DNA from: Streptomyces lydicus
GTDB taxonomy: Bacteria; Actinomycetota; Actinomycetes; Streptomycetales; Streptomycetaceae
NCBI RefSeq assembly: GCF_004125265.1
Contig: NZ_RDTE01000003.1
Coordinates: forward strand, 7,440,001-7,504,000
Direction: 5' to 3'
Length of the DNA: 64,000 nucleotides
The translations under genes were made by a program, and so were the position numbers. The notes under the pieces were generated by a model that worked only from the letters and a program-made list of their open reading frames with translations, was not told the origin of the DNA and did no database searches. How positions within the stretch are numbered: the first letter of the stretch is position 1; each line of letters starts with the position of its first letter. Below are positions 1 through 10,484 of this stretch, in pieces.

Positions 1-175
1 GTTCGGGGCGTGACGGCGCGGGGACTCGCCCGGCCAGGAACTGCGGTGGGATGCTGGGCGTTGTTCCACTGGTGGGGACTCGCCTAGACTCCGCCGATGC
101 CGTTCGTATGGGCGGCATTCCCACCCCCGTATATGAGATCGCGCAGCAGCGGTCGTGCGAAGGAATTTCCGTCCC
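1..175. other. Intergenic region upstream of yajC
   Basis: No gene is supported here. Bases 2-13 read Phe-Gly-Ala-stop and could be the last codons of an upstream gene (ruvB precedes yajC in many actinobacteria), but four codons cannot prove this. An 11-base direct repeat (GGGGACTCGCC) lies at 20-30 and 74-84, and a predicted yajC promoter follows. Confidence 0.4.
61..90 (+). promoter_or_regulatory. Predicted yajC promoter
   Basis: TTGTTC (61-66) and TAGACT (85-90) are separated by 18 bases and resemble a housekeeping sigma-70 type (HrdB) promoter. The expected transcription start is near base 97, about 80 bases before the yajC start codon. Confidence 0.45.
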
Positions 176-724
176 GTGAATCCCGTGACTCTCCTCCCCT
201 TCATTGTCCTCATCGGGGCCATGTTCCTGATGACCCGGTCCGCCAAGAAGAAGCAGCAGGCGGCCGCGCAGATGCGCAACGAAATGCAGGCCGGCACCGG
301 CGTCCGGACGATCGGCGGCATGTACGCCACCGTCAAGGAAATCCACGAGGACACCGTCCTCCTGGAGGTCGCCCCCGGTGTGCACGCGATCTACGCCAAG
401 AACGCCATCGGCGCGGTGCTCGCGGACGAGGAGTACAACCGCATCCTGGATGGTGCCGACCCGATCCACGGTGACGAGCCGGTCGTCCCGGACGACGCCT
501 CCTCGCTGACCGGCACCGCCGCCGCCGAGGCCACCGAAAAGGGTGACAAGGGCGACAAGATCGACCTGGGCAAGGCCGAGACCCCGGCCGAGGAGGCCGC
601 CGCGGACAAGCCTGCCGCCGAGGCGGGGGAGACCAAGGCCGCCGACGACGCCAAGGACACCGTCAAGGCCGACGCGGACACCGCCAAGGACGACAAGAAG
701 TCCGGCGACGACGAAGCGAAGTAG
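176..724 (+). CDS. yajC: Preprotein translocase subunit YajC
   Basis: Small single-pass membrane protein of the SecDF-YajC complex that assists Sec-dependent export. The GTG at 176 follows an AAGGA ribosome binding site and starts MNPVTLLPF, directly before a hydrophobic segment (about residues 4-21) and a basic KKK stretch. The core with GTGVRTIGGMYA is typical of YajC. The protein is 182 residues, longer than the usual ~110, because of an acidic, Ala/Lys/Glu/Asp-rich low-complexity tail from about residue 95. An in-frame ATG at 155 is possible but would add an arginine-rich leader before the membrane anchor. It is followed by secD and secF, which supports the call. Confidence 0.93.
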   Translation: MNPVTLLPFIVLIGAMFLMTRSAKKKQQAAAQMRNEMQAGTGVRTIGGMYATVKEIHEDTVLLEVAPGVHAIYAKNAIGAVLADEEYNRILDGADPIHGDEPVVPDDASSLTGTAAAEATEKGDKGDKIDLGKAETPAEEAAADKPAAEAGETKAADDAKDTVKADADTAKDDKKSGDDEAK

Positions 725-785
725 TCCGCCCCACGGAACCGCGGAGCACGCGTCGTGTGTCGTGCGCCGCGGTTCCGGGACGGTC

Positions 786-791
786 TAGGCT
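786..791 (+). promoter_or_regulatory. Possible secD promoter -10 (TAGGCT)
   Basis: TAGGCT matches the Streptomyces -10 consensus and lies about 85 bases before secD in the yajC-secD gap. No convincing -35 box is visible, so this is a weak prediction of an internal promoter. Confidence 0.3.
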
Positions 792-875
792 CCGGCGGGG
801 GCACGTCCCCACAAGACTTCGTGGCTCCTCGGCCGGCAACCCGGGCCGAGGGGTTGGACAGGGAGATACGAGAAG

Positions 876-2660
876 GTGGCAGCACCGAACAAGGGCCGCA
901 GGACGCCCGCGAGCCAGGGGCATCCGGGCCGCACCCTGATCCTGGTCCTGATCGCCATGGCAGGGCTGATCGGAGGCATGTTCTACTCCGGCACGCTGAC
1001 GCCGCGGCTGGGCATCGACCTGGCGGGCGGTACCAGCTTCACGCTGGCGGCCCAGAACCAGCCGGGCAAGCCCAACGCGATCAACGAGACCAATATGAAC
1101 ACCGCCGCCGGCATCATGGAGCGACGGGTCAACGGTCTCGGCGTGACCGAGTCCGAGGTCCAGACGCAGGGCAGCAACCACATCATCGTGAACATCCCCA
1201 AGGGGACGGACGCGAAGCAGGCGCGCCAGCAGGTCGGCACCACCGCCCAGCTCGGCTTCCGGCCGGTGCTGACCACCACCGCGGGCGCCAAGACCCCCGA
1301 GCAGCCCAAGCCGGGCCCCTCCCAGAGCGGTGCGAACGGCAAGGGCAAGGGCGACAAGGCCGCCGGTGACCCGGCCGGGAAGCAGTCGGGCAGCGGCCAG
1401 AAGGCCTCCTCCCCGCAGTCGCCGGACGCGAAGCCGACGACGCAGGGCCGCGCGGTGACCTCGTCGCTGAAGAAGGCGCCGTCCGCCAAGCCCACCCCCT
1501 CCGGCAAGCCCTCCGCGCCCCCGGCGCAGCCGACGCCTCCGGGCGGAGCGGCCATCCCGCCGGCCCTCCAGAAGCAGCTCGACGCGCTGGACTGCACCAC
1601 CAAGGAGGGCCGCGCCGCCGCGGGCGAGAAGGCCGCGGCCACCAAGCCGTCCGACCCGATCGTGGCGTGCAAGCGGGACGGCGCCCAGAAGTACGTGCTC
1701 GGCCCCGTCGCCGTCGAGGGCACGGACGTCAGCAGTGCCAAGGCCGTCTTCGACAGCCAGCAGGGCCAGGGCTGGATCGTCCAGATGGACTTCACCTCCG
1801 AGGGCGGCAAGAAGTTCGGGGACGTCACCGGCAAGCTCGCCACCAAGGCGCCGCCGCAGAACCAGTTCGGGATCGTCCTCGACGGTGCGGTCGTGTCCTC
1901 TCCCTCGGTCGACAAGGCCATCATGGGCGGTGGAGCCACCATCTCCGGCGGCTTCACCCAGCAGTCCGCCGAGGACCTGGGCAACATGCTCTCCTACGGT
2001 GCGCTGCCGCTCTCCTTCAAGATCGATGACGAGACCACGGTCACCGCGGCGCTCGGCGGCGAGCAGCTGCACGCCGGTCTGATCGCCGGCGCCATCGGCC
2101 TCGCACTGGTCGTCATCTACCTCGTCGCCTACTACCGGGGGCTGGCGCTGGTCGCGCTGGCGAGCCTGGGCGTCTCGGCGGTCCTGACGTACGCGATCAT
2201 GACCTTGCTCGGCCCGGCCATCGGATTCGCGCTGAACCTCCCGGCGGTCTGTGGCGCCATCGTCGCCATCGGTATCACCGCCGACTCGTTCATCGTGTAC
2301 TTCGAACGCATCAGGGACGAGATCCGTGAGGGACGCACCCTGCGTCCGGCCGTCGAGCGCGGCTGGCCCCGGGCCCGCCGCACGATCCTGGTCTCCGACT
2401 TCGTGTCGTTCCTGGCCGCCGCGGTGCTGTTCATCGTCACCGTCGGCAAGGTCCAGGGCTTTGCCTTCACGCTCGGCCTGACCACCGTCCTCGACGTCGT
2501 CGTGGTCTTCCTCTTCACCAAGCCCCTGATGACGCTGCTGGCCCGGCGGAAGTTCTTCGCCGACGGCCACTCCTGGTCCGGCCTCGACCCCAAGCGCCTG
2601 GGCGCCAAGCCGCCGCTGCGCCGTCGTCGCGGCGCCGCCCCCACCACGAAGGAGGCGTGA
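876..2660 (+). CDS. secD: Protein translocase subunit SecD
   Basis: RND-type membrane protein that, with SecF, uses the proton gradient to help pull proteins through SecYEG. GTG start at 876 after GAGATACGAGAAG. Visible parts are TM1 (about residues 20-38), the GIDLAGGTSF motif (46-55), the large extracellular P1 region, the LDGAVVSSP motif, and five C-terminal membrane helices from about residue 395 with the AIGITADSF...YFERIRDEI signature. Between about residues 140 and 235 there is a long Lys/Pro/Ser/Ala-rich linker within P1, which is absent from the E. coli protein. The secF start is one base beyond the stop codon, so the two are translationally coupled. Confidence 0.97.
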   Translation: MAAPNKGRRTPASQGHPGRTLILVLIAMAGLIGGMFYSGTLTPRLGIDLAGGTSFTLAAQNQPGKPNAINETNMNTAAGIMERRVNGLGVTESEVQTQGSNHIIVNIPKGTDAKQARQQVGTTAQLGFRPVLTTTAGAKTPEQPKPGPSQSGANGKGKGDKAAGDPAGKQSGSGQKASSPQSPDAKPTTQGRAVTSSLKKAPSAKPTPSGKPSAPPAQPTPPGGAAIPPALQKQLDALDCTTKEGRAAAGEKAAATKPSDPIVACKRDGAQKYVLGPVAVEGTDVSSAKAVFDSQQGQGWIVQMDFTSEGGKKFGDVTGKLATKAPPQNQFGIVLDGAVVSSPSVDKAIMGGGATISGGFTQQSAEDLGNMLSYGALPLSFKIDDETTVTAALGGEQLHAGLIAGAIGLALVVIYLVAYYRGLALVALASLGVSAVLTYAIMTLLGPAIGFALNLPAVCGAIVAIGITADSFIVYFERIRDEIREGRTLRPAVERGWPRARRTILVSDFVSFLAAAVLFIVTVGKVQGFAFTLGLTTVLDVVVVFLFTKPLMTLLARRKFFADGHSWSGLDPKRLGAKPPLRRRRGAAPTTKEA

Positions 2661-2661
2661 G

Positions 2662-3783
2662 ATGTCCAAGCTCGGCAACATCGGCGCCCGGCTTTACCGC
2701 GGCGAGGTCGGCTACGACTTCATCGGCAAGCGGAAGATCTGGTACGGCCTCTCGATCCTGATCACCATCGTGGCCATCGTCGGCCTCGGGGTGCGCGGCC
2801 TGAACATGGGCATCGAGTTCTCCGGCGGTGCGGTCTTCACCACCCCGAAGACCTCCGTCTCCGCCTCGGAGGCCCAGCACAAGGCCGAGTCGGCGGCCGG
2901 CGGCCATCAGGCCCTGGTGCAGAAGCTCGGTGGCGGCGCGCTGCGCATCCAGATCAGCGGTCTGGACACCAAGCAGTCGGTGCCGGTCCAGGAAGAGCTG
3001 GCCAAGGACCTGAACGTCCCGGTCAAGGACGTCAACACCCAGCTGGTCGGCCCGAGCTGGGGTGAGCAGATCGCCAACAAGGCATGGCTGGGCCTGGGGA
3101 TCTTCATGGTCCTCGTGGTGCTCTATCTGGCCATCGCCTTCGAGTGGCGGATGGCGGTGGCCGCCCTGGTCGCGCTGATCCACGACCTGACGATCACGGT
3201 CGGCATCTACGCCCTGGTCGGCTTCGAGGTCACCCCGGGCACCGTCATCGGTCTGCTGACGATCCTCGGTTACTCCCTCTACGACACCGTCGTCGTCTTC
3301 GACAGCCTCAAGGAGGCCTCGAAGGACATCACCAAGCAGACCCGCTTCACCTACAGCGAGATCGCCAACCGCAGCATCAACGGCACCCTGGTGCGCTCCA
3401 TCAACACCACCGTCGTGGCGCTGCTCCCGGTCGCCGGTCTGCTGTTCGTCGGCGGCGGCTTCCTGGGCGCGGGCATGCTCAACGACATCTCGCTGGCCCT
3501 GTTCGTCGGTCTCGCCGCCGGTGCGTACTCCTCGATCTTCATCGCGACCCCGCTGGTCGCCGACCTGAAGAGCCGTGAGCCGCAGATGAAGGCACTGGCC
3601 AAGCGGGTCAAGGCGAAGCGTGCCGCGGCCGAGGCCAAGGCCGCGGGCCAGGAGGACGCCCAGGAGGAGACCGCCGACGCGGCGGACGCCGAGGACGGCG
3701 ACGGCGCCGCGGTCGTCGGCCCCCGCCGGCAGCCCGCCTCCCGCAACCGCGGACGCGGCCGCCCGTCGGGCAAGCGCCGGTGA
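2662..3783 (+). CDS. secF: Protein translocase subunit SecF
   Basis: Partner of SecD in the accessory Sec complex. The ATG at 2662 sits directly behind the secD stop, preceded by GGAGG inside the secD 3' end. Six membrane helices are evident, with the LNMGIEFSGG motif near residue 50 (GIDFTGG in E. coli) and GYSLYDTVVVF near residue 200, which matches the conserved GYSLNDTVVVF. The C-terminal 75 residues form a highly charged Lys/Ala/Glu then Arg-rich cytoplasmic tail. The last four bases overlap the start of apt. Confidence 0.97.
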   Translation: MSKLGNIGARLYRGEVGYDFIGKRKIWYGLSILITIVAIVGLGVRGLNMGIEFSGGAVFTTPKTSVSASEAQHKAESAAGGHQALVQKLGGGALRIQISGLDTKQSVPVQEELAKDLNVPVKDVNTQLVGPSWGEQIANKAWLGLGIFMVLVVLYLAIAFEWRMAVAALVALIHDLTITVGIYALVGFEVTPGTVIGLLTILGYSLYDTVVVFDSLKEASKDITKQTRFTYSEIANRSINGTLVRSINTTVVALLPVAGLLFVGGGFLGAGMLNDISLALFVGLAAGAYSSIFIATPLVADLKSREPQMKALAKRVKAKRAAAEAKAAGQEDAQEETADAADAEDGDGAAVVGPRRQPASRNRGRGRPSGKRR

Positions 3784-4328
3784 GCGCCCCCGCAGAGCTG
3801 CGTGAGCTGCTGCTCAGCCGGATCGCGGACGTTCCGGACTACCCCCAGCCGGGCGTGATGTTCAAGGACATCACCCCGCTGCTGGCCGACCCGGCCGCCT
3901 TCGGCGCGCTCACCGAGGCGTTCGCCGAGCTGTGCGGACGCCACCGGGTGGACAAGATCGTGGGCCTGGAGGCGCGCGGGTTCATACTCGCCGCTCCGGT
4001 CGCGGTCCGGGCCGGTGTCGGATTCGTCCCCGTACGCAAGGCGGGCAAGCTGCCCGGCACGACGCTGGGGCAGGCCTACGAGCTGGAGTACGGCACGGCC
4101 GAGATCGAGATGCACGCCGATGCGCTGGCCCCGGGCGACCGGGTGCTGGTGATCGACGATGTCCTGGCCACCGGCGGCACCGCCGATGCCTCGCTGCAGC
4201 TCATCCGCCGCGCGGGCGCCGAGGTCGCGGGCGTGGCGGTCCTGCTGGAGCTGGGCTTCCTGGCCGGGCGGGAGCGGCTGGAGCCGGGCCTGAAGGGCGC
4301 TGCGCTGGAGGCCCTGATCACGGTCTGA
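3780..4328 (+). CDS. apt: Adenine phosphoribosyltransferase
   Basis: Cytosolic purine salvage enzyme converting adenine and PRPP to AMP. The GTG start overlaps the secF stop in a GTGA arrangement. The PRPP-binding loop VLVIDDVLATGGT is near residue 120, and the flexible-loop region RKAGKLPGTT is near residue 85. The length of 182 residues fits the family. Location between secF and the (p)ppGpp synthetase gene is the common Streptomyces arrangement, linking nucleotide salvage to stringent control. A hairpin terminator follows. Confidence 0.96.
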   Translation: MSAPAELRELLLSRIADVPDYPQPGVMFKDITPLLADPAAFGALTEAFAELCGRHRVDKIVGLEARGFILAAPVAVRAGVGFVPVRKAGKLPGTTLGQAYELEYGTAEIEMHADALAPGDRVLVIDDVLATGGTADASLQLIRRAGAEVAGVAVLLELGFLAGRERLEPGLKGAALEALITV

Positions 4329-4357
4329 GCCGCGCTCGCACCGCACCATCGCGCAAA

Positions 4358-4389
4358 CAGGGGCATCCGGAAGAATCCGGGTGCCCCTG
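4358..4389 (+). terminator. Hairpin terminator after apt
   Basis: CAGGGGCA and TGCCCCTG pair with an inner CCGGA/TCCGG stem and a short loop. It lies between the apt stop and the rel promoter region and has no T-tract, as is common in Streptomyces. Confidence 0.6.
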
Positions 4390-4502
4390 CTGCTGTGTCA
4401 TGTACGGAACGGCGGCCGCGGGGGAGCAGCGGCCCCGAGGTCGATACCATGGCATCCCGGCCCGTTCGAGGTCCTGGGGTCCCAGCCGCCTGAGGAGTGC
4501 TC

Positions 4503-7130
<2,628 letters not shown>

Positions 7131-7141
7131 CGGCGCATACA

Positions 7142-7180
7142 CGAAGGGCCCCGGTACGGAATCCGTACCGGGGCCCTTCG
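7142..7180. terminator. Strong convergent terminator after relA
   Basis: A near-perfect 39-base inverted repeat (19-base arms CGAAGGGCCCCGGTACGGA and its complement around one base). It sits just past the relA stop and about 90 bases from the end of the convergent DUF349 gene, so it may serve both directions. Confidence 0.8.
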
Positions 7181-7268
7181 CACCGGGCGCCTCAGCCATC
7201 AATTGAGGAACCGCGACGGTGAGTACCACCTCCGCGAGAGCGGCGGCGGCTTAGCCGCACAGAGGGCC

Positions 7269-8498
7269 TCAGCCGCCGAACTCCTCCAGGCCCTTGAGCG
7301 CCTGGTCCAGCAGCGCCTTGCGGCCCTCCAGCTCCCGGCCGAGCTTGTCGGCCTTGGCGTTGTTGCCCGCCGCCCTGGCCGTGTCGATCTGCTTCTCCAG
7401 CTTGTCGACCGCGTCCTGGAGCTGGCCGGTCAGCCCCGCGGCGCGGGCCCGCGCCTCGGGGTTGGTGCGCCGCCACTCGCTCTCCTCGGCCTCCTGGAGA
7501 GCGCGCTCGACGGCATGCATCCGGCCCTCGATCTTGGGGCGGGCGTCCCGCGGGACGTGGCCGATGGCCTCCCACCGCTCGTTGACCGAGCGGAACGCCG
7601 ACCGCGCGGCCTTCAGGTCCGAGACGGGGAGCAGCTTCTCGGCCTCGGCGACCAGCTCCTCCTTGCGGGTCAGGTTCTCCCGCTGCTCGGCGTCGCGCTC
7701 GGCGAAGGTCTCACCGCGCGCCTGGAAGAAGATGTCCTGGGCGCCGCGGAAGCGGTTCCACAGGTCGTCCTCGTGCTCGCGCTGGGCGCGGCCCGCGGCC
7801 TTCCAGCCGGCCATCAGCTCGCGGTAGCGGGCCGCGGTGGCCCCCCAGTCCGTCGAGTTCGACAGCGACTCGGCCTCGGCGACCAGCTTCTCCTTCGCCT
7901 TACGGGACTCCTCGCGCTGCGCGTCCAGCGACGCGAAGTGCGCCTTGCGGCGCTTGGAGAACGCCGAGCGGGCATGCGAGAAGCGGTGCCACAGTTCGTC
8001 GTCCGCCTTGCGGTCGAGCCGCGGCAGGCCCTTCCAGGTGTCGACCAGGGCGCGCAGTCGCTCGCCGGCCGCCCGCCACTGCTCACTGGCCGCCAGCTCC
8101 TCGGCCTCGGCGACCAGCTTCTCCTTGGCCTGCCGGGCCTCGTCGCTCTGCTTGGCCTTCTGCGCCTTGCGTTCCTCGCGGCGGGACTCGACGGTCTCGA
8201 CGAGCTTGTCCAGCCGCTTGCGCAGCGCGTCCAGATCGCCCACCGCGTGGTGTTCGTCGAGCTGGGTGCGCAGATGATCGATCGCGGTCGTCGCGTCCTT
8301 CGCCGACAGGTCGGTGGTCTTGACCCGGCGCTCGAGGAGGCCGATCTCGACGACCAGGCCCTCATACTTGCGCTCGAAGTAGGCGAGGGCCTCCTCGGGA
8401 GTTCCTGCCTGCCACGATCCGACGACCTGTTCGCCCTCGGCGGTACGCACGTACACGGTCCCCGTCTCATCGACGCGGCCCCATGGGTCGCTGCTCAC
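7269..8498 (-). CDS. DUF349 domain protein
   Basis: Cytosolic, highly charged, mostly helical protein of 409 residues with three visible DUF349 repeats, each holding a W-x(n)-L/W-W-x-R-F pattern (DDELWHRF, EDDLWNRF and the ERWEAIGHVPRD segment), joined by Lys/Glu coiled-coil stretches such as AKEKLVAEAE. The N-terminus SSDPWGRVDETGTVYV is a conserved actinobacterial feature. The GTG at 8498 is preceded by GGAGGAGG; a longer in-frame reading upstream lacks one. Function is not known; DUF349 proteins of gamma-proteobacteria have been linked to stationary-phase physiology. Downstream of the cyclophilin gene in the same direction. Confidence 0.85.
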   Translation of the reverse strand: MSSDPWGRVDETGTVYVRTAEGEQVVGSWQAGTPEEALAYFERKYEGLVVEIGLLERRVKTTDLSAKDATTAIDHLRTQLDEHHAVGDLDALRKRLDKLVETVESRREERKAQKAKQSDEARQAKEKLVAEAEELAASEQWRAAGERLRALVDTWKGLPRLDRKADDELWHRFSHARSAFSKRRKAHFASLDAQREESRKAKEKLVAEAESLSNSTDWGATAARYRELMAGWKAAGRAQREHEDDLWNRFRGAQDIFFQARGETFAERDAEQRENLTRKEELVAEAEKLLPVSDLKAARSAFRSVNERWEAIGHVPRDARPKIEGRMHAVERALQEAEESEWRRTNPEARARAAGLTGQLQDAVDKLEKQIDTARAAGNNAKADKLGRELEGRKALLDQALKGLEEFGG

Positions 8499-8514
8499 AG
8501 CGCCTCCTCCACAT

Positions 8515-8537
8515 GATGCCGACGGGGGCGTGCGGCC
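8515..8537 (-). other. Hairpin just upstream of the DUF349 gene ribosome binding site
   Basis: GATGCCG and CGGCATC with an inner GGGG/CCCC stem form a compact hairpin. It ends about five bases from the GGAGG of the DUF349 gene. It may be the 3' hairpin of the cyclophilin transcript or a leader structure. Confidence 0.4.
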
Positions 8538-8748
8538 CCCCGGCATCGTCCACAGTTTCTGTCCGGCAGAGCCGCGCCCTGGCCGGTCCGACGGGCTGAA
8601 TTGCGGGTGAGGGTGGCAGCCGTCGGAGCAGGCACCCTACCCAACGCCAATCTAGGCGACCTGCGGTCCGCTGTCCGCATCCAGCACGACGAAATTCCGC
8701 GGTTCGCACGGGGCGGCGCCGTGTCGCCGCCCCAGGTCGTCCGGCCGG

Positions 8749-9579
8749 TCAGGACTTCTTCACGGACGCCTTGTCGATCACGACGGTGGCGTTGGGTGCA
8801 CTGTTGCGGGTCTGCGGGTCGGTCGTGGAACCTGCCTTGGCGATCTTTCGCAGGGCGTCCATACCGCCCGTGATGGTGCCGAACGGTGTGTAGTTCGGCG
8901 GCAGCTTGCTGTCCTGGTAGACGAGGAAGAACTGGCTGCCGCCGGAGTTGCGGGTCTTCTCGTCCGCCCCGTCGTAGCGGTTCGCCATCGCGACCGTGCC
9001 CGCCGGATAGACGCCGCCCTTGAGCCGCGGGTCCTTCAGATTCTCGTCCGGGACGGTGTAGCCGGGGGTGCCCCGGCCGGTGCCCTTCGGGTCGCCGCAC
9101 TGCAGGACGTAGAGGCCCTGGTCGGCGACGAGGCGGTGGCACTTGCTGTGGTCGAAGTAGCCCTGGCCGGCCAGGAAGGCGAACGAGTTGACCGTGTGCG
9201 GCGCCTTGCCGGCGTCCAGCTTGATGTCGATCGTGCCGCAGGTCGTCGCCAGCTTCGCGGAGTAGGAGGCCGAGGTGTCGAGCGACATCGCCGGTTCTTT
9301 CGGCCAGGTCTTCGTCGACGGGCTGCCCTTCGCGGGCCGTTCGCAGGGGTCCGGCGCCTTGGAGGGCGTCGGTGCCGCGGCCCGGTCCTCCTGGTCGCTG
9401 CCGCCCGCGAGGCCGGCGGAGGCGTAGACCGCGGCGCCGGCGGCCAGCGCGACGGCCGCGACGGACGCGATGATCACATTGCGGCGTTTGGCCTTCCGCT
9501 GGGCCGCGGACCGCCGTTGCTGCTGACGCTCGTACTTCTCGCGGGCGAGCTGCCGCCGCCGCTGATCTTTGCTGACCAC
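8749..9579 (-). CDS. Membrane-anchored cyclophilin-type peptidyl-prolyl isomerase
   Basis: Predicted cis-trans proline isomerase, 276 residues. The GTG at 9579 is preceded by AAGGAG. A basic N-terminus (SKDQRRRQLAREKYERQQ) precedes a single membrane helix near residues 34-55, then an Ala/Pro/Asp linker, so the catalytic domain is probably outside the membrane. The cyclophilin fold shows HTVNSFAFLAGQGYFD, the GTGRGTPGYTVPDE region, GTVAMAN, SQFFLVY and FGTITGGMD. The typical catalytic Arg region (FHR) reads KCHRLV. The final four residues are VKKS. A longer reading extending to 10389 overlaps the divergent hydrolase gene and is not supported. Confidence 0.9.
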   Translation of the reverse strand: MVSKDQRRRQLAREKYERQQQRRSAAQRKAKRRNVIIASVAAVALAAGAAVYASAGLAGGSDQEDRAAAPTPSKAPDPCERPAKGSPSTKTWPKEPAMSLDTSASYSAKLATTCGTIDIKLDAGKAPHTVNSFAFLAGQGYFDHSKCHRLVADQGLYVLQCGDPKGTGRGTPGYTVPDENLKDPRLKGGVYPAGTVAMANRYDGADEKTRNSGGSQFFLVYQDSKLPPNYTPFGTITGGMDALRKIAKAGSTTDPQTRNSAPNATVVIDKASVKKS

Positions 9580-9741
9580 CGGTCGTCTCCTTGTCCGATC
9601 ATCGATCGCGCTCGTGCGCCGTGGCCGTACGGTATACGGGTTCGCCCTGCCGGGAGTCCCGCCGGTAGGCTCTGGAGCTGCCGAGATGTCCGGGAGGAGC
9701 GGCCTTGCGGGCCGGCCTCCACACCGACCGTAAGGACGAAC

Positions 9742-10473
9742 GTGCTGATTGCCGGGTTCCCCGCCGGGGCCTGGGGCACCAACTGCTACTTGGTCGCCCC
9801 CGCCGCAGGCGAGGAGTGCGTCATCATCGACCCGGGCCACCAGGCGGCCCCAGGAGTCGAGGACGCGGTCGCAAAGCATCGGCTCAAGCCCGTCGCGGTC
9901 GTTCTCACGCATGGTCATATCGACCACGTCGCCTCGGTCGTCCCGGTGTGCGGCGCGCACGACGTGCCGGCCTGGATCCACCCCGAGGACCGCTACATGA
10001 TGAGCGACCCGGAGAAGGCCCTCGGCCGCTCCATCGGTCAGCAGCTCATGGGCGAGCTCACGGTGGGCGAGCCGGACGACGTCAAGGAGCTGGGCGACGG
10101 TGCCACCCTGCAACTCGCCGGGATGGAATTCTCCGTCGCGCACGCCCCGGGCCATACCAAGGGGTCGGTGACCTTCCGGATGCCCGAGCAGGCGGCCACT
10201 CCAGCAAATCAGGGGTGCCCGCCGGTCTTCTTCTCGGGTGACCTGCTGTTCGCCGGCTCCATCGGACGCACCGACCTGCCGGGCGGCGACCACGCCGAGA
10301 TCCTGCAGTCGCTGGCGCGTGTGTGCCTGCCGCTGGAGGACTCGACCGTCGTCCTGTCCGGCCACGGCCCCCAGACCACCATCGGCCATGAGCGCGCCAC
10401 CAACCCCTTCCTGCGAGAAGTGGCCGCCGGCCGCGGAGACGGCTCCACCGCCGCTCCACGACGAGGAATGTGA
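9742..10473 (+). CDS. Metallo-beta-lactamase fold hydrolase (glyoxalase II-like)
   Basis: Zinc hydrolase of 243 residues. The GTG at 9742 follows TAAGGACGAA. Metal-binding motifs are THGHIDH near residue 58, HAPGHTKGS near 136, SGDLLFAGSIGRTD near 166 and SGHGPQTTIGHE near 211, which fits the glyoxalase II/persulfide dioxygenase-like class. The substrate cannot be told from sequence. It overlaps the region of the hisS start, so the two are coupled; pairing of such a hydrolase with hisS recurs across Streptomyces. Confidence 0.88.
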   Translation: MLIAGFPAGAWGTNCYLVAPAAGEECVIIDPGHQAAPGVEDAVAKHRLKPVAVVLTHGHIDHVASVVPVCGAHDVPAWIHPEDRYMMSDPEKALGRSIGQQLMGELTVGEPDDVKELGDGATLQLAGMEFSVAHAPGHTKGSVTFRMPEQAATPANQGCPPVFFSGDLLFAGSIGRTDLPGGDHAEILQSLARVCLPLEDSTVVLSGHGPQTTIGHERATNPFLREVAAGRGDGSTAAPRRGM

Positions 10474-10484
10474 CGAGAGCTTCC

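Noticed and set aside
97..474. ATG exactly six bases after the TAGACT of the yajC promoter, opening a 125-codon frame
   Set aside because: It fits the leaderless pattern, but the frame overlaps yajC in another phase and encodes an Arg/Pro/His-rich shadow product. The ATG is most likely just near the transcription start.
663..2681. Long open frame on the minus strand opposite secD
   Set aside because: Antisense shadow of a GC-rich gene; the product is Gly/Arg/Leu-rich with no domain and secD is certain on the other strand.
8749..10389. 546-codon reading of the cyclophilin gene
   Set aside because: The extra N-terminal part lies opposite the metallo-hydrolase gene and contains no signal; the GTG at 9579 has a strong AAGGAG.
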